Source: Steinernema hermaphroditum (lineage: Eukaryota > Nematoda > Chromadorea > Rhabditida > Steinernematidae). From it: DNA of 64,000 nt. This document shows positions 11,127 through 21,916 of this stretch, in pieces (the stretch's first letter is position 1; each line of letters starts with the position of its first letter). The translations under genes and the position numbers were made by a program. Location: NCBI GenBank assembly GCA_030435675.1, contig CM059623.1, forward strand, positions 16,266,205 to 16,330,204, in the 5' to 3' direction. The notes under the pieces were generated by a model. The model saw nothing but the letters and a program-made list of their open reading frames with translations. It was not told the DNA's origin and did no database searches.

Positions 11127-11669
11127 ATGGCCATCGGTGAGCCGATCCAAATCAAGTCCGGCGATGGACAGGTCTTCGAATTCAGCCCGGAATTCGTCAA
11201 CAAGTCGCTGTTCCTGAAGCAAATGATTGCCGACACTGACTTCAATGGCAAGGAAGCGATCGAGTTCGAGTCGCTCCCCGGCGAGGTCCTCGATATCGTC
11301 AGCCAGTGGCTCCGCATGCACGCTGATACCCCGGCACGAGACGACGAAGATCGCCAGATCATGAAGTACAATTTGACCCTTACCCAGGCTGACACGGCGC
11401 TTTTCGACTCGCTCGTCCCTCGCAAGCGCCTCGCGAACGTCATCAACGCGGCTTATTACCTGGAGATGCCCGACCTCATCGACACGCTCGTCAAGTACGT
11501 CTCCGTTAGCGTCGACGGTAAGACTGGCGAACAGCTGAGCAACTGGCTCGAGATCCCCTTGGCTCAACCTCCTACCGTGCAGCCGGACGCCATCACTGGC
11601 GACGCAGACAAGCCCGAAGGTGAAGCCGAAGCCAGTGCTGAGGACAAGGCCGAGGAAAAGAACGACTGA
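11127..11669 (+). CDS. skr: Skp1-related protein with an acidic tail in place of the last helices
   Basis: Intronless gene of 180 residues. Residues 6-70 are the BTB/POZ-like half (IQIKSGDGQVFEF, then LPGEVLDIVSQWLRMH). Residues 98-143 match the Skp1 core, with LANVINAAYYLEMPDLIDTL and GKTGEQLSNWLEI. Skp1 bridges the cullin to F-box proteins in SCF ubiquitin ligases. Normal Skp1 then continues with two helices that grip the F-box and ends near WCEEK. Here that part is missing and replaced from residue 146 by a Pro/Glu/Ala/Asp tail. The ATG lies 13 nt after a TTTTCAG acceptor. Nematodes have many skr paralogues. Elongin C is a weaker alternative because of the GKT-x-E-x2-x3-I segment. Confidence 0.85.
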   Translation: MAIGEPIQIKSGDGQVFEFSPEFVNKSLFLKQMIADTDFNGKEAIEFESLPGEVLDIVSQWLRMHADTPARDDEDRQIMKYNLTLTQADTALFDSLVPRKRLANVINAAYYLEMPDLIDTLVKYVSVSVDGKTGEQLSNWLEIPLAQPPTVQPDAITGDADKPEGEAEASAEDKAEEKND

Positions 11670-12404
11670 AGAAACGGCAACTGAAGACCTGGTGATATGT
11701 ATAATCTATGATAGCTTTATTCACATCACGTTCATTCACCATTGTATCAAATGCTTCTTGAATAAGAACACTTCTGTTGTTTTTGTCCAACAGAACAGAT
11801 CATCAAACACTGCAGAATCTTACTCCATCGAGTATCCTTTTTGGTTACCGAAACCTTGTGTTAATTGATAGGCGTTAAGCGTTCATTTAAGGCACTTTTT
11901 GAGGCAATGATATCGAAAGGGGTCTTCATGGCGATCGGTCGGGCAGTCCGCCGAATGAGTTGAGAAAGCGGTCGTTCTTGGTCATCGTTGTTGGCGCAAT
12001 GATCACGCCGGCTCCCAGAAGGCCTGGAATACCAGGAAGCCGTAGTTTGATTAATAGACCTTGCTTCTCTTGCACGGAACTAGTCAGATGAAAAGAAAGT
12101 CACCAAATCGTCCAGTTGTCCAAAGCCTAAAAGTCGGTCCGTATCATCCGGAGTCATGTGCTAGTATCGGGTCCCATCTGGCTCATCCCCGCTGCGTCTT
12201 CGCATCACAACACCCGTACTATGTGGAACCACCTAGGATTATCTGCGAGAAGACCTAGGATGCCTTCTTGCAGATAGTCCACCCCCGGGGATGAGCTGCG
12301 GTGACATCACATGAAAGGCTAAACCAAACAACAAAATATAGTTTTATTCAACCCGATTCAATTCAAAAAGAGGCAACATAGCGGCATTCACGTATACTAT
12401 ACAC
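11670..12404. other. Convergent intergenic stretch
   Basis: 3' region between the Skp1-like gene and the rhomboid gene. I see no coding exon; poly(A) signals are not clear-cut. Confidence 0.45.
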
Positions 12405-14092
12405 TCAACCCGAGATCAGCGTGTTTTTGGGTGGTATCAGAGGGTCCTGAACAGTTCCACAGACGTGTACCGCTTGGAAAACGTTCATGCCGATGGCAAC
12501 GAGGAACAAGACGGGCAAGAGTATGGCACAGCTCGTGCGGGCTACAACGTCATATTCTCTGACCTAAATTTTGCAATGTGAGAAAAATATTCGTATACAT
12601 GTGCACCTGGAGGTTCTTTAGGAAAACGACTCCCAAAGGAAGTCCAAAGAAAAAACCACCGAAGTGGGCAAAGTGGGAAATTCTGGAGTCATACACCGAG
12701 GCCCCTCCAAAGATGAGGTCATAGTTGACTGAGATGAGGAAGCCGAAGATTATGAGTAGACGGACAAAGCGGAATGGCATTTCGCTCCAGTTCTGAAATC
12801 ATAGAGTTCTAGATGAGATGGAAAATTTCGTTTTGCATTCAACTTACTAAGAATATGTCCGATATATGTATCGCCAGAAGTCCATAGATGGCTCCGGACA
12901 TCCCTATGGAGGGAATATCATCTCGGGCGAAGATCACGTATATCAGACTTGCTGAAATAATCATTGCAAACACTTAGCAAGCCAAACTCTCGCTTACACC
13001 CAATTCCCGAGAGAATGAATATGGTGATAATTCTGTAGTGGTGTACGAGTTCTTTGATACTGCATAAGGCCAAGATGACGAGATTACTGATGAGGTGAGG
13101 TAAGCTGAAAAGAAGTTCAACCTCACAGTTATATGGGCAAAATACCTCGAATGGAAGAACATATTCGTAAAGTACGGATAGACGTATTTTGCATTGCATG
13201 GTCTGATACCGTAATCGACAAATTGTTCATAGGGAGCGAGGATATAGATACAGATGCACAGGGCGATGACGGTGGGGGAGAATAGCGGAGGCGGCCAGCA
13301 TCGGTAGGCGTATATGTAGCTCTTGTAGTCCGAGAGCATGGATCGAGGGAAGACCCATTCTCCGACACGATACAGCACTCGGTTCATGCACTTTTCCTGG
13401 ACTTCGGAAGAGTCGAGCTGAAAAACGGTGAATAGTTCCATTTTGATTCTCCAGTGTTGATTTTAAAATAATTTTACGTAGGCAAAATGAAGTTACATGA
13501 ACCCTTATTCGATTTGGACATTGAGTGATTAGAATAATAAAGACACAAGGCATTTCAATGAGCTCCCTCTTTATACTAGGTGGTGCCAAAAGTTCGCTGC
13601 ACGAATAAGAACCTATCATGTATGCATTTGAATGATCCCCCTATTTGTTTTTCGGTGAGCTCTCTACTATCCAGAATTTTGGGAACTACCACATGATTGT
13701 AAAGATTCATTGGACGAAGTCCAAATGTTATTCTTCTAGTGGTTTTTGAATACGTTTCAGGTCTTATGAACTTGGCTAGCTAGCAATTTTTAGGAACATT
13801 CCTTTGTTTCGAGTCAACCCACTCACCGCGGCCTCGATGTCTTCGGCCGAAAAGACGCGTGACTCAGCGTTCTTCATCAGCGCGTCCATTTTGGCCGCCT
13901 GTGGCATCGTCAACGGAACGCGCTCGGCGATTTTGTTTGACACGACGCTGAGTTGTCGCGTTGTAACGTGACCATGTCGACCTAGCTGAAGAGCTCATAT
14001 TCAAACCTAGGCCGTCCATTCGCACTTACCAACTCCACAACTTCAGTGACGCTGTTCAGCTGCCGTTTTCGCGCTTCCTTCGACAGACCCAT
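12405..14092 (-). CDS. rom: Rhomboid-family intramembrane serine protease, 7 exons
   Basis: Minus-strand exons 14092-14030, 13985-13827, 13417-13146, 13104-12998, 12951-12848, 12792-12607 and 12563-12405 join in phase and give 349 residues. About 110 polar residues precede the membrane domain (first helix near PTVIALCICIYIL). The rhomboid hallmarks are all visible: HLISN (His168, Asn172) in TM2, the catalytic Ser219 in GMSG, and the catalytic His278 in HFAHFGG. It should be an active protease that cuts type I membrane substrates, like RHBDL/ROM proteins. The N-terminal helical part may correspond to the EF-hand-like region of RHBDL proteins, but I see no clear calcium loop. Intron 2 is longest (409 bp). 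Confidence 0.92.
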
Positions 14093-15120
14093 TTTGACAC
14101 TTTCTAAATCAAATCGATCGTGATAGACCTGCGGCGACGGTGATAGCGCGAGTAATAGCATTGAAGGGCCGCGGCAAAGGAGGGGCGAATTTATGGAGTT
14201 CACTGCGTGGGGGTAGACTGTGTCACGAGATACATTTGTAAAAATTGCGAAAACTGATAAGCCACTACTTGATACGGGATTCTGGAAAGGAAACAGCCTC
14301 AATCTAATTACCAAAATAGTGGATGAAGATTATCCTCGATCGTTGTATGCAGAACCGTTACGAAAACGTAACAATATTGTTAGTAAGCCCTCCAGTCAGG
14401 GCAAACTCTATGTCAATAAAGTGAAAGGTACGAAAGGAGATAAGTAAACAATAAGTAACAAACAGAACTGTCTGTGTCCACCCCCTGTCTAAGAAAATAT
14501 CTATTTTTGGGCAGAATTATCAAATAATTTCTCTCGGAACAAGATTCTACTCTTTGTGGCTTAAAATACGGTACAGAATCTAGTTAACACTTTTCCAGAT
14601 ATGTAACGTTAGTCAATGAAGAAAAGTCATGTAAAAAGAGGCGATCTTTACAAAAAAGTAACATTGAAAAGCGATGCTATTGCGAAATTCTTTTCCTTAA
14701 AGTTTGCACAAAATAATTTCGCAATAGCAAGGCCAAGGCCACAGGAATCCCCCAGCTGATGGCGCATGGCAATAACACAAGCCGAGCCTGATAGCCTAAC
14801 GGAGCGATGAGCTGTATCACACTTCCGGGAGAAGCCAATAAAAGAGAGCAGTCAGTGCTCTCGCGGTCAGATCCCGTGCGTCACCTACTGTATAGCGTCG
14901 ACTCGGTTCGATTTCGGGCATACTGGCATTATAAGCAAGGCTTCTGTTTGTAACGCTTTTGTGGGCTGCTCTCTACGGATTGTCCTAGGGAGGTAGTTTT
15001 TATATCCCATTTTGCGAGATGCACATCCATGGTCCTCTTGGCAGACAAATAGGCGAATGCATATTTACTAGCTTGCAACAAACACACAACACTGAACGCT
15101 AGTGATCATTCTTGACTTCT
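14093..15120. other. Intergenic stretch with a perfect inverted repeat
   Basis: Lies between the rhomboid 5' end (minus) and the 3' end of a minus-strand orphan gene. The clearest structure is the 15-bp inverted repeat at 14675-14729. No gene is supported. Confidence 0.5.
14675..14729. repeat. 15-bp perfect inverted repeat, 25-nt loop
   Basis: The arms TGCTATTGCGAAATT (14675-14689) and AATTTCGCAATAGCA (14715-14729) are exact reverse complements. It could be a hairpin RNA, a remnant of a small foldback element, or chance in AT-rich DNA. No flanking target-site duplication is evident. Confidence 0.55.
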
Positions 15121-16092
15121 TTACCACTCTTCTCCTACGCGTTCCTCAGTCACATTAATACCCATTCTCGGATAATAACACTTTGCCCGACATTCCCGTG
15201 ATTCCGGTCGATTATTGCTGCACACACATCTATAAAATTCCACATAACCGTCGACCTTGCCGCCCCATACGTAAGCAATAGATTTTTCGGTAGGGTGCCT
15301 CAAGGCATGCGTGTAGCAGCTATAATCATCGATTTCTTTTTCAGTCAAGGAGCTCCACGTCTGTTCGTCTACTTCATAATTGAATTTGCACATCAAATGA
15401 CCATTTTGCTTCCAGAAATCAACGAACTCCTCTATGAACTCGACAGCGTCGAAACCTTCGATCTTCGTGCGGGAAAAGCATGCCTTTACACTGTTCTTCC
15501 GACGCTGAAGGCAGAACTTCTTGATTAGGGTGAGCACTGAGTTTGGCCACTCGCTCTCTCCCAATAGCACCTCTTTCAGAATCTTCGAATGGTCGATTTG
15601 GTAGCTCAGAAATTCTTCGGCGATCTCTCCGTGATAGGCCAATCTGAGAGTGGTGAAGCGTAGATTGTCGCGAAGAAGGGACATAAGTGTTCTCTGGGCA
15701 CTCAGAAACTGAGGCTCCGCTTGCATCGAAAGCTGAGACCGAGCACATAACATCGTTTCCAGCATCTCCTTTGTCTTCTCTTCACTTAAAACAGCGGCAT
15801 TCGCCCACTCCCTTCTTTCGTCGTCATGCAATATATCAACAACTACACGGTAAACACGGACAAAGCGGTAATTCTTCCGCACGTACTCGGGCGTAATACA
15901 GCCATCAGAGTAGCTCCAGATGATGTGTTCGATGCCTCTTTCAGTCTGTCGGAAGGAAACAGTGAAATATTCGCAGTTACTGCTATAAAGCTGCGCCACA
16001 CTCTCCCAAAGCGGGCTCTGCAACTGCGAAAAACACTGCCATTCGGCGAGCACAGCAACATCATGGATGAAATTGTAGGGCACGGCGTCCAT
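15121..16092 (-). CDS. Nematode orphan protein with MDAVP-type N-terminus, intronless
   Basis: Single exon of 323 residues. The ATG at 16092 is preferred over one 69 nt upstream because the protein then begins MDAVPYNFIHDVAVLAEW. It also lies 11 nt after an acceptor-like TTCGTTAG. From memory, large families of nematode proteins, many annotated as F-box-related or hypothetical, start with this MDxVPxxFxxxV pattern. The rest is alpha-helical and mixed in charge, with several tryptophans and Cys pairs near the C-terminus (CVCSNN, CRAKC). No enzymatic motif is seen. A link to ubiquitin adaptors is possible but unproven. Confidence 0.65.
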   Translation of the reverse strand: MDAVPYNFIHDVAVLAEWQCFSQLQSPLWESVAQLYSSNCEYFTVSFRQTERGIEHIIWSYSDGCITPEYVRKNYRFVRVYRVVVDILHDDERREWANAAVLSEEKTKEMLETMLCARSQLSMQAEPQFLSAQRTLMSLLRDNLRFTTLRLAYHGEIAEEFLSYQIDHSKILKEVLLGESEWPNSVLTLIKKFCLQRRKNSVKACFSRTKIEGFDAVEFIEEFVDFWKQNGHLMCKFNYEVDEQTWSSLTEKEIDDYSCYTHALRHPTEKSIAYVWGGKVDGYVEFYRCVCSNNRPESRECRAKCYYPRMGINVTEERVGEEW

Positions 16093-17229
16093 TGAGGTAA
16101 TGACTAACGAAGAGTTGTCGGAGGGTACAGTCGAAGTCGCGGCGGCGATGGCTAGCGACACGCAGATTCCCGTGGAGATGACGAGTGACGATTAGATTGC
16201 AATAAATATGGACCCCGCATTACTTTTAGAACACGTGTTGTGGTGCAAACTTCATAGGGTTTGGGCTTGTGACGCGATTTCGAGCCGCGGTTTGAGAGCA
16301 CTGCCCGCTCTCTTTTACTGGCTTCCACCGGAAGCGTGATGCAGCTGATCGCTCCGACTGGCTATCAGGCTCGGCTTGTGTTATCGTTGTGCGCCATTAG
16401 CTGGAGGATTCCTGTGGCCTTGGGAGTAATCGTACATGCCTTCACAACCCCATCCTTTATGAGTTGCAAGGGACGGAAACGTCCAGTGCTCTATGAATTC
16501 GGCATAAGACCTTGAGAAAGGTGGCAAAGACTGAGTCAGTGATTCGTGGAGCCCTGTCGTGTTGCGACTAACCCCTTCCACCACCAATCAGTCTCAACTT
16601 CGTCGCTGATGAGATCACGAAAAGAAGAACTATCCTGAGGGGTCATCACTTTATTGAGGCCTCCTACTTGATTAAACAGCTGTTCGCCCATTGGCCTGAT
16701 TATGCGGTAACCGCTTGCGCACTTCACAGCTCCGCCTTTAACCCGGTTTAGTGCATCGCGTGTCGCTTCTGCCTGTGTTATGACTCATCGTCACGTGATT
16801 TTCCAAAGGGTTTTTATGAACCTAAAAATCGAACATTTTGATAAAAATAGTAGAACGATAGGTGTTCATGTTGGTTCAGTGTCCGTTTGATCATCACTTC
16901 GCGAGTCTTCTAGCATCGTTTTAAGGTCTGCGTGGAAGAGCAAAGTCTCCTCTTTTCGGCCGCACTCGGCTGCGCTCGGTTCCTAGATCGCTGTTTTGGT
17001 TTATACTGGAATCCAAACAGTAGTCATTGACTCCCATTTACAACTGTATCTCCACCTTCTAGTATGATCCCTCCTCCAACTCACTTTCACTTCTTGCCAC
17101 CCCTCGTCCCACTCATCTGCCTTCCAAACGCGCGACCGGCAATTAACAGAAGATTAGACGAGTCAGTAACCCACATACGGTCGACGATGTTCCTCGCAAT
17201 TATCCCTTTCGTTCGCCATTTGCGTCCTC
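16093..17229. other. Intergenic stretch
   Basis: Upstream of the divergent orphan (minus) and ground-like (plus) genes. A minus-strand patch at 16381-16727 is open in two overlapping frames, with no splice site joining them. A 31-codon plus-strand frame at 16099-16194 lies opposite the discarded upstream ATG of the orphan. Neither is convincing as a gene. Confidence 0.45.
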
Positions 17230-17795
17230 ATGTTGCAAATCGCCGTCGTCCTCTTCTTCCTCTCCGCTTCTGCCATCGAGGCGTTTCTCTTCAACTTCGG
17301 CTGCTCATGTCAGCCACCCGTGCCCTGTCCTCCTCCACCGGTGTGTTCAGCCCCGACGCCTTGTCCGCCGGCGCCCTGCCAGCCCATTTACTCTTCGAGT
17401 CAGGACTGCTGCGCCACCTGTGCGAGGCCATGTCGCTTCCGAATGGTCCGTCGAAGGCAGAAGAGAGAGAACGGCATCCTTGACGACCCTCCGGTTACGG
17501 TAACCAACGCTAAATGCAACAGCGAACGACTCAGGGTTGTGATTAGACAGGTTAGAGGAATTCCAGAAGTGCTCACTGAAAATGTAAATTTCAGAATCCC
17601 TATGGCGGCCCCTCTCAATCAAAAAGGTTCATTCAAGACACAGCTGAAAGACAGTTCGGCACCAAATTTAATGTCATCTGTGCTCGTGGCGATTTCTCCT
17701 ACATCACGAACACTGACGAATATTGCCAAGAAACGATAAGAGATTTGACCTGTTACGTCTTCAAACACTTCAACCGTAATATTATAGTACTGTAG
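17230..17795 (+). CDS. grl: Ground-like domain secreted protein, 2 exons
   Basis: Exons 17230-17550 and 17595-17795 join in phase 0 and encode 173 residues. Residues 1-18 or so are a signal peptide (MLQIAVVLFFLSASAIEA). A Cys/Pro-rich segment follows, of the form CxPPxPCPPPPxC. The C-terminal ground-like domain starts near KCNSERLRVVI and ends with CYVFKHF, including the hallmark block FNVICARGDFSYITNT and the paired cysteines. Ground-like proteins are nematode extracellular relatives of hedgehog-related proteins, made mainly in epidermis and linked to cuticle and apical matrix. The intron is 44 bp. The stop is directly preceded by NIIVL, a slightly unusual hydrophobic end. Confidence 0.92.
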
Positions 17796-18044
17796 CCATT
17801 GTTTGATTTTCGATAAACCGTTCGCATTGAATTCAAAATCGCTAGTTCGCTTTTCTTGATACTTGGATGGCATAATAAATATCACATCTAAAGAAATATC
17901 GACTCAACTGCGATGGGATTAACTACAATTTGTCAAGCTACTAACCTGCGGCAACACAAAGGCGAAAAAGTGAAGATAACGCACTTCATATAACAACAAA
18001 GCATAACAAAAAGTAATTAACAACAACAAGACAATGTCAGCAAA

Positions 18045-19221
18045 TTACAAGGCCAGAAGAGGTTCCTGTACGAACTTGTTGATGGGCGCAAATCCCATCC
18101 GGATCTTCGGCATCATCTCTTCAATATTCCCGGTTCCCTCCAGTGACCGCAGCACTTCCACCAGCATCTTCGTCACGGCGATGCAGCGCTTCGTGAACGG
18201 ACTAGCCGACTGGCCGTCCTCGACGCTCATAATAACAATCAGCAGGGGGATAATTGCTTCGACAGCTTGCAGGAATCCTTCGACAGTCATCAGAGGGGAC
18301 GTTTTCTGCTTCAGTGATGGTCCGAGCACACAAAAATCGAATGGTTCCACCACCTTCGGGACAAGCATGAGCGGCCTTGTGATGCGGCCTTTAGAGAAGT
18401 CTATCTTCGCCGTGATAACCGGATCAGTTCTCGGCCGGTCGACGACGGTAAAAACGGCTACAAATTCTTCCAATGCACCGAGAAGGAGCTCCTTCGATCC
18501 TGGACGCCTCTGGCTTCCCATAAGGCGCACGAACGCATCAAAGAGATCGCGGCTGTCACGGCAGAGCTGCGGATAGGCTCGGAGCAGCATGACGATAACC
18601 GTTAGAGCCAAGACGCGGACGGACAGCTGGATGTGGGTGAAGGCGCGGAGTGTGTGCGTCACCAGGAGCTCAAAGTGGGCACTCATGATTCTTGCTGAGG
18701 TTGTAAAAACGAGCTTCAGGAGAGCCTTCAGTTGGTTCGTTGTTGTCGTATCGTTCTTCTGGAAATGCGATGTCACTGTATGGCTAGTATTTCTACAACT
18801 TACTCCGTCAGCAATCAGTCTTGCCACAGATGGAATAATCGTCCGCAAATGTTTCGACATCAACTGTTTGTTGTCGCCCAAAAGTTGTGTGACGCCTAAA
18901 ATAGTAAATAAGAAAGGCACCAGCGAAGCGTATCCCACCGATAATGGCATCTTTGCGGACATTCGTGTTGAAATGGCCGAGCTGGCGGCACAGCTCGTCC
19001 AACGACAATCCTCTGTGACTTCGGATGGAATGTGCAGGCGCAGAAGATGCGGACGCTGTGGGAGGTTCGGCATTCTTATCTGCGTGAAGCTGCTCGACTA
19101 GGACGACCTTCTTCGTTTCGATCCGCGTATCAGTAGCGTTCGCTTTCTTCAACTTCTTTCCAACCTTAAGCTTAACCTTCTTGAAATCCCGATCCTTCTT
19201 TTTTTTTTTCGCGTTTCCCAT
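18045..19221 (-). CDS. TEX10/IPI1-like ribosome biogenesis protein, 3 exons
   Basis: Minus-strand exons 19221-18939, 18895-18804 and 18758-18045 join in phase for 362 residues. The N-terminus is the family signature: MGNAKKKKKDRDFKK, then KVGKKLKKANATDTRI and the helical repeat LSLDELCRQLGHFNTNVRKD. The rest is HEAT-like helices. In yeast IPI1, and in animal TEX10 within the PELP1-TEX10-WDR18 (Rix1) complex, these proteins act in 60S pre-ribosome maturation in the nucleolus. Length matches yeast IPI1 and is far shorter than vertebrate TEX10 (over 900 residues), so only the conserved N-terminal module is present. The ATG follows a TTGCAG acceptor by four bases. Confidence 0.88.
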
Positions 19222-20166
19222 TTTCCTGCAACCATACATAGTAATTGTTTTTCGGCTATTATAAAATTAGATAAGAACAGAGAATTCAACACGGCACGCG
19301 CTTTAATATGAGCAAATCTATCGAATGGTATTACCACCGCTAATAAGCAAAATCGCTAATCATCATCTAAATCCAAACCAACTCCATCGGAAAAATAAAA
19401 GCAAGAAATTCATCACGAGTTTCGTAAATATCCCACGTTCAGTCGCATGGATTTCTCTTTTCCGTGGCAAGTGAAAACGTCCATTTCCTCCTCGATCTGC
19501 TTCGCGTCTCTACGCGGAAAAGCGAATTTCACATCCCATGGAGAACTTCTTCCTCTCCTCCACTAACCGCCTCCTGCAAAACACACTAACAGGTGTCGCT
19601 TAATTTAGTTCGAATGGAGGCAAGATAGATTAGATTCTCCCGACAATAGTTCTGCTGATTGTCAATTGGCCTTTCTTTAAACGGTTTTTTCACACTGACC
19701 AGGACTTAGTCGACTGATGGGCACCAACATTTACTGCACTTACTCGCAACGAACCCGATTGCGCGCACTGTGACTATTTCAACGATGACTCGCTGCTGCA
19801 ACAACTCATGCATAAGAACGAATTCGGTCTCTCGAAAAATCCTATCAAATCTTCGCGACCTCCTTAAACTACTTCTGGTAACAATTTATCTCTCAAAAAC
19901 AGCGACTATCACGCGAACCATCACGCAAGATGACTTCATCCCCCTTTTGCGTGCTCCATTGGCCTATTAACGTACTACCTTTGCTGTACTCCGCGCCGAG
20001 ACCCAACGCCAGTTCAGGGCTCAGCTGAAATGCCCACTTCCTTTATCCGCGATCGAAAGCTGTTTAATCCCCGCTAGAGAAGTCATGTTTGCATAGCATA
20101 GTTTTATCAAATTTGGTGCTTGCGTGCTTCTTGTGTCTTCGCTATTTAGAATGCATCTTTTCAGGT
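19222..20166. other. Divergent promoter region
   Basis: Lies between the TEX10/IPI1-like and TDP1 genes. It holds the trans-splice acceptors of both (for TDP1, AG at 20163-20164). I see no exon. Confidence 0.5.
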
Positions 20167-21684
20167 ATGAAGCGCGCTTCATCGAGCACCCCAGTGGAGC
20201 TCTCCGCGCCCCCACCTTCGAAGCGTTCCTCTTCTTCACATGATAAAACGGTGCCAGTAAAGCTCTACAATGGTGTGTACTGGTCGAAGATTTCCGAATT
20301 GCCTCATCGCTTCAACCAAAATGCGTTGACACTGAACGAACTCATCTCGCTCATTCGTCCCGTCGCTTCGATCCATTTCAACTTTTGCGTTGATGCTGGG
20401 TTTTTGATCTCGTAAGCTTTACTCACGGAGCGATGTTTATTCGTACTTAATTTAGACAGTACCCTCCTCATCTCCGTGCCTGCCCGATCACCATCGTCGT
20501 CGGAGCGCAGCACAAAGAAGAGCTGCAGCAGGGCGTGCGCAAACACTTCCGCAACATCACCGTCGTTGGAGCACCCTTACCAATCCCCTATGGAACTCAT
20601 CATACAAAACTTTCCATCTTCGAAAGCGAAACAGCTCTACATGTCGTCGTCAGCACAGCTAATCTCCTGAGCGAAGACTGGGAGTACAAGACTCAAGGAT
20701 TTTACCACTGTCAAGGCTCTCTCGACGATGTCAAAGAGTCGCCATTTATCAATCAGTTGTGCGGGTATCTCGAGGACGGATACAGCAAAACGCCAGGTTG
20801 GGATCAGATCGAGTATTGGCGAGATCGTCTAAAGAGTGCCGATTTCTCACGTAAGTATTACTGCTCTTTTTCGATTTTGTCGCTTGTGATTTGTTTTAGA
20901 TATCAAAGACCATATTGTTTATTCGGTCCCAGGACGATTCGTGGGTCCAGATGCTGCAAAGTACGGTCATAGAATGCTACGAACTCGTATACAAGGATTC
21001 CCAGAAGATCTGAAAGATCGGGTGAAGAAGGTTATAGCACAATGCAGCTCAATAGGGTCGCTCGGAGCAGAGAAGTCTTGGTTTGCGGGTGACTTTACCA
21101 AGAGTTTACTTGGCGGAAGAACTCAATTTGATGGTAAGTCTTCTCAGAAACTCTATTTACATTTTACATTGTCATTGTGCTGTCATAATCCTCCTTCTTT
21201 TATTTAAACATCCTTTTTAGACAGCATATTGGATGTGATCTATCCGACGGTCGGCAACATTCGCACCTCGTTTGAAGGTTACCAAGCCGGTAGTCATTTC
21301 CCATACAACAACAAGAATCACCAACGACAAGAGTTCCTCATGAAACGCTTCCACAAGTGGTGCAGTCATAACTTGGGAAGAAGCCGTGCTATGCCGCACA
21401 TCAAAACCTACACTGGATTAGATGCCGATGGGAAGCCTCTGTGGTTCCTGCTCACCAGCGCAAATCTCTCGAAGGCAGCATGGGGCGAACAGTTCCAGAA
21501 CGGCATGTTCCAAATCCGTTCCTACGAACTCGGAGTTCTTACTTGTGCGTTGACGCCGGAAACCGACATACGGCTCCCCTACGATCTACCTCTGCTGAAG
21601 TACGGGCCTAATGAGAAGCCGTGGCTCGTTGATCTCAATTATACTGAACCGGACTCAATTGGTACGCAGTGGCGGGTTAGATAG
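20167..21684 (+). CDS. tdpt-1: Tyrosyl-DNA phosphodiesterase 1 (TDP1), 4 exons
   Basis: Exons 20167-20411, 20456-20850, 20900-21133 and 21221-21684 join in phase for 445 residues. Both HKN motifs of the phospholipase D superfamily are intact: His131-x-Lys133 with Asn151 (HTK then STAN) and His351-x-Lys353 with Asn373 (HIK then TSAN). TDP1 removes topoisomerase I peptides from 3' DNA ends in the nucleus. The N-terminal 30 residues are Ser/Pro/Lys-rich and short compared with vertebrate TDP1, as in other nematodes. The ATG is two bases after a TTTTCAG acceptor. The next gene starts 232 bp downstream on the same strand, so an operon is possible. Confidence 0.95.
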
Positions 21685-21916
21685 GATTCTCATTGTACAT
21701 ATTTTTGCATAATATTAATGTGTTTTGTGATGAAAGTGAGTTTTGGTTCTTAACCTGGTGTGTGGATAAGGGCGTCTCGGGCAGTGGTGATTAGCTTGTT
21801 GCTTCTTCATTTCCTTTTCCCGTTTATCGATTGTTGATCCTAATGCTGATCATCTGTTATGCCGAAAGCCAGGCTATCGGCCCGGACATCGATCGATTAC
21901 CTCCGGGTATTACAAC

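Noticed and set aside
16099..16194. 31-codon plus-strand frame ending in acidic residues
   Set aside because: Too short, with no upstream exon; it sits opposite the discarded upstream ATG of the minus-strand orphan.
16381..16727. Two overlapping minus-strand frames of about 65 codons
   Set aside because: No donor or acceptor joins them in phase and neither resembles a known protein.
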